A stretch of 6,691 nt of DNA. It comes from an uncultured Brachyspira sp. Its GTDB lineage: Bacteria > Spirochaetota > Brachyspiria > Brachyspirales > Brachyspiraceae. Positions 5,581 to 6,691 of this stretch are shown one piece after another (position 1 is the stretch's first letter; each line of letters starts with the position of its first letter). Both the position numbers and the translations under genes were made by a program. The stretch covers positions 1-6,691 of the forward strand of contig NZ_CAJUPR010000023.1 of NCBI RefSeq assembly GCF_910588665.1, given 5' to 3'. The notes under the pieces are model-generated. The model made no database searches and was not told where the DNA came from. It was given only the letters and a program-made list of their open reading frames with translations.

Positions 5581-6110
5581 CATCAATAATTTTTTATTTA
5601 ATTCTTCTTTTTTTATTAAATAATTTTTGTATCAATTGATATATATAAATATCTTTTTACATGTAATTTTATTAATTTGGTAATAAAATACAAGCAGTTT
5701 TTGAAAAAATTTATTTCTATAAAAGTTAAGAAAAAAATTGAGTATTTCCAAATACAGTATTATTGCATCATTATTTTCAAATATTGAAAGAAAATGCATT
5801 ATTACATGAATTATCATGAGTCATTTACTTTTAAAATAAATAGAATATGCATCGCGCAAAGTTCGAATAGCTATTCATGTTATTGTTATGGCTGCGGTTC
5901 TGAGGACATTCAAAATCGAGCTTTTTGAATGTTATTCGTTATTTTTTTGAGACATATTGAAAATCATCCGTTATAATTTTTTTAATAGAAATCATCAAAA
6001 AGATTATATCTTTATAAAACAGGAGTAAAAAGAAAATATTAAGTTGAATATTAATATTTTTCATAAAATTTACATATTTAATAATGATAATTAGTATAAA
6101 ATATTTAGTT
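5581..6110. other. Non-coding or intronic A/T-rich stretch with one GC-richer patch
   Basis: I find no convincing gene. The open frames here (minus strand 5632-5817 and 5939-6187) encode Ile/Phe/Asn/Lys-only composition expected from random A/T-rich DNA. I looked on the minus strand for a first Rep exon (FTLN-like and HLQG-like motifs) and saw none. The stretch 5844-5934 is locally richer in G+C and has CpG pairs, the 12-base perfect palindrome 'gaatagctattc' (5865-5876) and the hairpin at 5906-5932. The rest shows nothing beyond A/T runs. Confidence 0.5.
5906..5932. repeat. Perfect stem-loop, 10-bp arms, 7-base loop
   Basis: 'acattcaaaa' (5906-5915) is the exact reverse complement of 'ttttgaatgt' (5923-5932), with loop 'tcgagct'. 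It lacks a nonanucleotide, so it is not a second origin of the same type. It could be a regulatory or terminator-like hairpin upstream of Rep. Confidence 0.6.
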
Positions 6111-6662
6111 TTAGTTAAATACAATTTCAAAATCGAAAAACAGTAAGACAATTTTCTTATAATTTTGTAATTATTATGTACAAACATATTTTACTTAATT
6201 GGGTGATTTATGAAAGTTTTTTGTGTATGGTTCCAGAGATCGGATATATTATTCTAGATTATTCATTATTTTCTTATTCACAAGAAATATCGACATATTA
6301 CTCTTATTATATGACTAAACATTATGTTAAATATCGCAGATGAGAAGTAAGTATCTTATATTTAGTTAAATACAATTCCAAATTCGAAAAATAGTAAGAC
6401 AATTTTCTTATAATTTTGTAATTATTGTGTACAAATCCATATTACTTAATTGGGTGATTTATGAAAGCTTTTTGTGTCTGGTTCCAGAGATTGAAAATAT
6501 TATTCTAGATTATTGGTTATTTTCTTATTCACAAGAAATATTATCATATTTTTCTTATTACATTACTAAATATTATACTAAATATCGCAGATGAGAAGTG
6601 AGTATCTTATATTTAGATAAATACAAAGTCATTTTCTAAAAATAGTAAGACAATTTACATAA
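6111..6662 (+). repeat. Tandem direct repeat, 251-base unit, 2.2 copies
   Basis: Unit 1 is 6111-6361, unit 2 is 6362-6612, and a partial third starts at 6613 and stays recognisable to about 6655-6662. The period is exactly 251 in both steps, with no net insertion or deletion. Units 1 and 2 differ by scattered substitutions (mostly identical blocks such as 'cttaattgggtgatttatga', 'cacaagaaatat' and 'atatcgcagatgagaagt'). Unit 3 is more diverged and decays toward the right edge. The array lies upstream of the Rep exon. It may be part of a long intron, a satellite-like or enhancer array, or a terminal repeat. Confidence 0.9.
6176..6343 (+). CDS. Doubtful 55-residue open frame in repeat unit 1, kept open in unit 2
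   Basis: Unit 1 has ATG at 6176 and TGA at 6341-6343, encoding a Tyr/Ile-rich peptide that ends '...TKHYVKYRR'. The equivalent frame in unit 2 (6427-6594) is also fully open but has GTG in place of ATG and ends '...TKYYTKYRR'. Counting from the stop upstream, about 74 codons are open in both. My hand count of differences between the units is about 7, 8 and 10 at codon positions one, two and three, which is not the third-position excess expected for a protein under selection. No domain is recognised. I list it only so that it can be tested. Confidence 0.15.
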   Translation: MYKHILLNWVIYESFLCMVPEIGYIILDYSLFSYSQEISTYYSYYMTKHYVKYRR

Positions 6663-6691
6663 AAATTTGAATTTAAAATATATATATTTAA

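Noticed and set aside
5632..5817. 61-codon minus-strand open frame upstream of Rep, checked as the missing Rep exon
   Set aside because: Its translation is Ile/Phe/Lys/Asn-rich with no motif I or II, and it looks like random A/T-rich sequence.
5861..5868. GTTCGAAT resembling a tRNA T-loop
   Set aside because: Flanking bases do not form the 5-bp T stem, and no anticodon arm or acceptor stem is visible.
5939..6187. 82-codon minus-strand open frame starting inside repeat unit 1
   Set aside because: The composition is random-like, and small indels relative to unit 2 break the frame there, so it is not conserved.
1..6691. Window as one complete circle with ends joined
   Set aside because: Joining the right end to the left keeps the capsid frame open for only about ten more codons back to a stop, with no ATG, so the simple circle does not complete that gene.

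Overview
The window looks like most of a large, AT-rich circular Rep-encoding single-stranded DNA (CRESS-DNA) virus or a close relative, either free or integrated, probably from a eukaryotic host and possibly a protist. Three things support this. First, a minus-strand protein carries the superfamily 3 helicase half of a Rep, including the 'NKWWDNYDD' and 'TSNY' signatures. Second, there is a textbook TAATATTAC nonanucleotide inside a long inverted repeat on the plus strand. Third, eukaryotic signals are present: AATAAA at or across stop codons, and a polypyrimidine-AG splice acceptor exactly where the Rep reading frame closes. I cannot name the virus or the host.

Layout, left to right. Positions 2-478 (+) hold the C-terminal 158 codons of a protein cut by the left edge, plausibly a jelly-roll capsid protein. 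Positions 502-2808 (+) encode a 768-residue, beta-rich, internally repetitive protein that I do not recognise; it may be a second structural protein. After a convergent, A/T-only-like gap, 2962-3468 (-) encodes a 168-residue charged protein of nuclear-regulator type. A 304-base divergent region rich in inverted repeats separates it from a 68-residue helical protein at 3773-3979 (+). A gap with two GC-richer hairpins (3980-4219) follows, then an 80-residue helical protein at 4220-4462 (-). The replication origin lies at 4492-4580, in a hairpin-rich 362-base non-coding stretch. Rep (helicase half) occupies 4825-5556 (-) and probably extends as an exon to 5571. Everything from 5572 to the right edge lacks a convincing gene. 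It contains a small GC-richer patch at about 5844-5934 and then a tandem repeat of exact 251-base period (two full copies and part of a third, 6111 to about 6662).

How the parts would work together: Rep would nick the plus strand at TAATATT/AC and drive rolling-circle replication. The plus-strand genes at the left would be structural, as in ambisense CRESS viruses, and the small proteins may be regulatory. The main puzzle is that the nickase (HUH) half of Rep, with motifs I and II, is not in the window. The open frame starts right after a splice acceptor at the position where the HUH domain reaches motif III. Either the first exon lies beyond the right edge, across an intron of more than 1.1 kb that holds the 251-base repeats, or the element is defective or unusual. 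The ends of the window do not obviously join as a circle, because no start codon for the capsid frame appears when the ends are joined. The window is therefore probably a slice or an incomplete contig.
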